The position numbers and the translations under genes were made by a program. 64,000 nt of DNA from Flavobacterium sp. A45 (GTDB taxonomy: Bacteria > Bacteroidota > Bacteroidia > Flavobacteriales > Flavobacteriaceae), in assembly GCF_002001005.1 (NCBI RefSeq), contig NZ_MUNX01000065.1:62001-126000 (forward strand), given 5' to 3'. This document shows, in pieces, positions 63,665 through 64,000 of the stretch; the first letter of the stretch is position 1; each line of letters begins with the position of its first letter. The notes below the pieces were generated by a model. That model worked only from the letters and a program-made list of their open reading frames with translations. It did no database searches and was not told the DNA's origin.

Positions 63665-64000
63665 ATGGAGAATTTTAAAATGATTGCCAAAACCTTTTTT
63701 GGTTTTGAAGAAATACTGGCGAAAGAGTTAACACAGCTGGGTGCACAGGATGTGGAGCAGGGGGTGAGAATGGTGAGTTTTAAGGGAGATAAAGGTTTTA
63801 TGTACAAAGCGAATTTGTCTTTGCGCACGGCTTTGAAGATCTTGAAGCCGATTTATTTTTTTAAAGCGAGAGATGAACAGGCATTATATAAAGGAATACG
63901 TGGGACGAATTGGTCTAAATACATCAACGCCAATCAGACTTTTGTGATTGACGCAACGGTGCATTCAGAATATTTTAACCACTCGGAGTTTGTGTCACAA
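63665..64000 (+). CDS. THUMP-domain RNA methyltransferase, N-terminal part
   Basis: 112 codons, cut by the window edge. The visible part starts MENFKMIAKTFFGFEEILAKEL and runs into a THUMP RNA-binding domain (about 40-110, with VSFKGDKGFMYKANLSLRTALKILKPIYFF). This is the N-terminal layout of RlmL/RlmK-type class I SAM-dependent 23S rRNA guanine-N2 methyltransferases. An alternative start is the ATG at 63680. The catalytic domain lies beyond base 64000, so the exact activity is not established. Confidence 0.85.
   Translation, partial: MENFKMIAKTFFGFEEILAKELTQLGAQDVEQGVRMVSFKGDKGFMYKANLSLRTALKILKPIYFFKARDEQALYKGIRGTNWSKYINANQTFVIDATVHSEYFNHSEFVSQ

Overview
The window is AT-rich chromosomal DNA from a member of the Flavobacteriaceae, most likely a Flavobacterium. 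The evidence is a SusC/SusD pair, TonB receptors with carboxypeptidase-like N-terminal domains, several small proteins of a flavobacterial type, promoters of the Bacteroidota form TTG-N19/20-TAnnTTTG, and an absence of obvious Shine-Dalgarno sequences. No rRNA, tRNA, CRISPR array, prophage or insertion sequence was recognised.

The left part (1-23190) is mostly housekeeping. It holds a cut LolD-type ABC ATPase, an FMN reductase with a YihY membrane protein, the GTPase YchF, a lone TonB receptor, a methyltransferase, a ferredoxin divergent from a LuxC-type acyl-CoA reductase, serC and serA, a CHASE4-type hybrid histidine kinase, and the topoisomerase IV genes parE and parC. A DUF1016/YhcG-type PD-(D/E)XK nuclease gene sits tightly between parE and parC.

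The centre (23336-52340) is one large pectin-use locus. A polysaccharide utilisation block on the minus strand runs GH28, SusC, SusD, a terminator, alpha/beta hydrolase, DUF4861-like, GH105, GH43, a PL10-CE8 fusion, GH28, CE12 esterase and fructose-1,6-bisphosphatase. A second minus-strand block holds the exuT-like transporter and then kduI, kduD, uxaC, kdgF, kdgK, eda, an SDR, uxaB and uxaA. Together they would cut pectin outside the cell, import the oligosaccharides, and turn galacturonate and unsaturated uronate into 2-keto-3-deoxygluconate and then pyruvate plus glyceraldehyde 3-phosphate. Between the blocks is a LacI-family regulator gene.

The clearest regulatory finding is a perfect 14-bp palindrome, TGTAATCGATTACA, placed directly after the -7 box of three promoters (first GH28, kduI, exuT), each with the same TTG-N19-TAnnTTTG layout. 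A one-mismatch copy lies before lacI. This predicts a small LacI regulon that covers the whole locus.

The right part (52703-64000) is minus-strand housekeeping and uncharacterised genes: a DnaQ-like exonuclease overlapping a cNMP/CBS/DUF294 protein, TerC with an NrtS-like small protein, a second DUF1016 nuclease with in-frame palindromes, a pentapeptide-repeat protein with murQ, a ZIP transporter, a methyltransferase, and the start of a THUMP-domain RNA methyltransferase. Two palindromic intergenic elements, near 56.8 and 61.8 kb, look like dispersed repeats.
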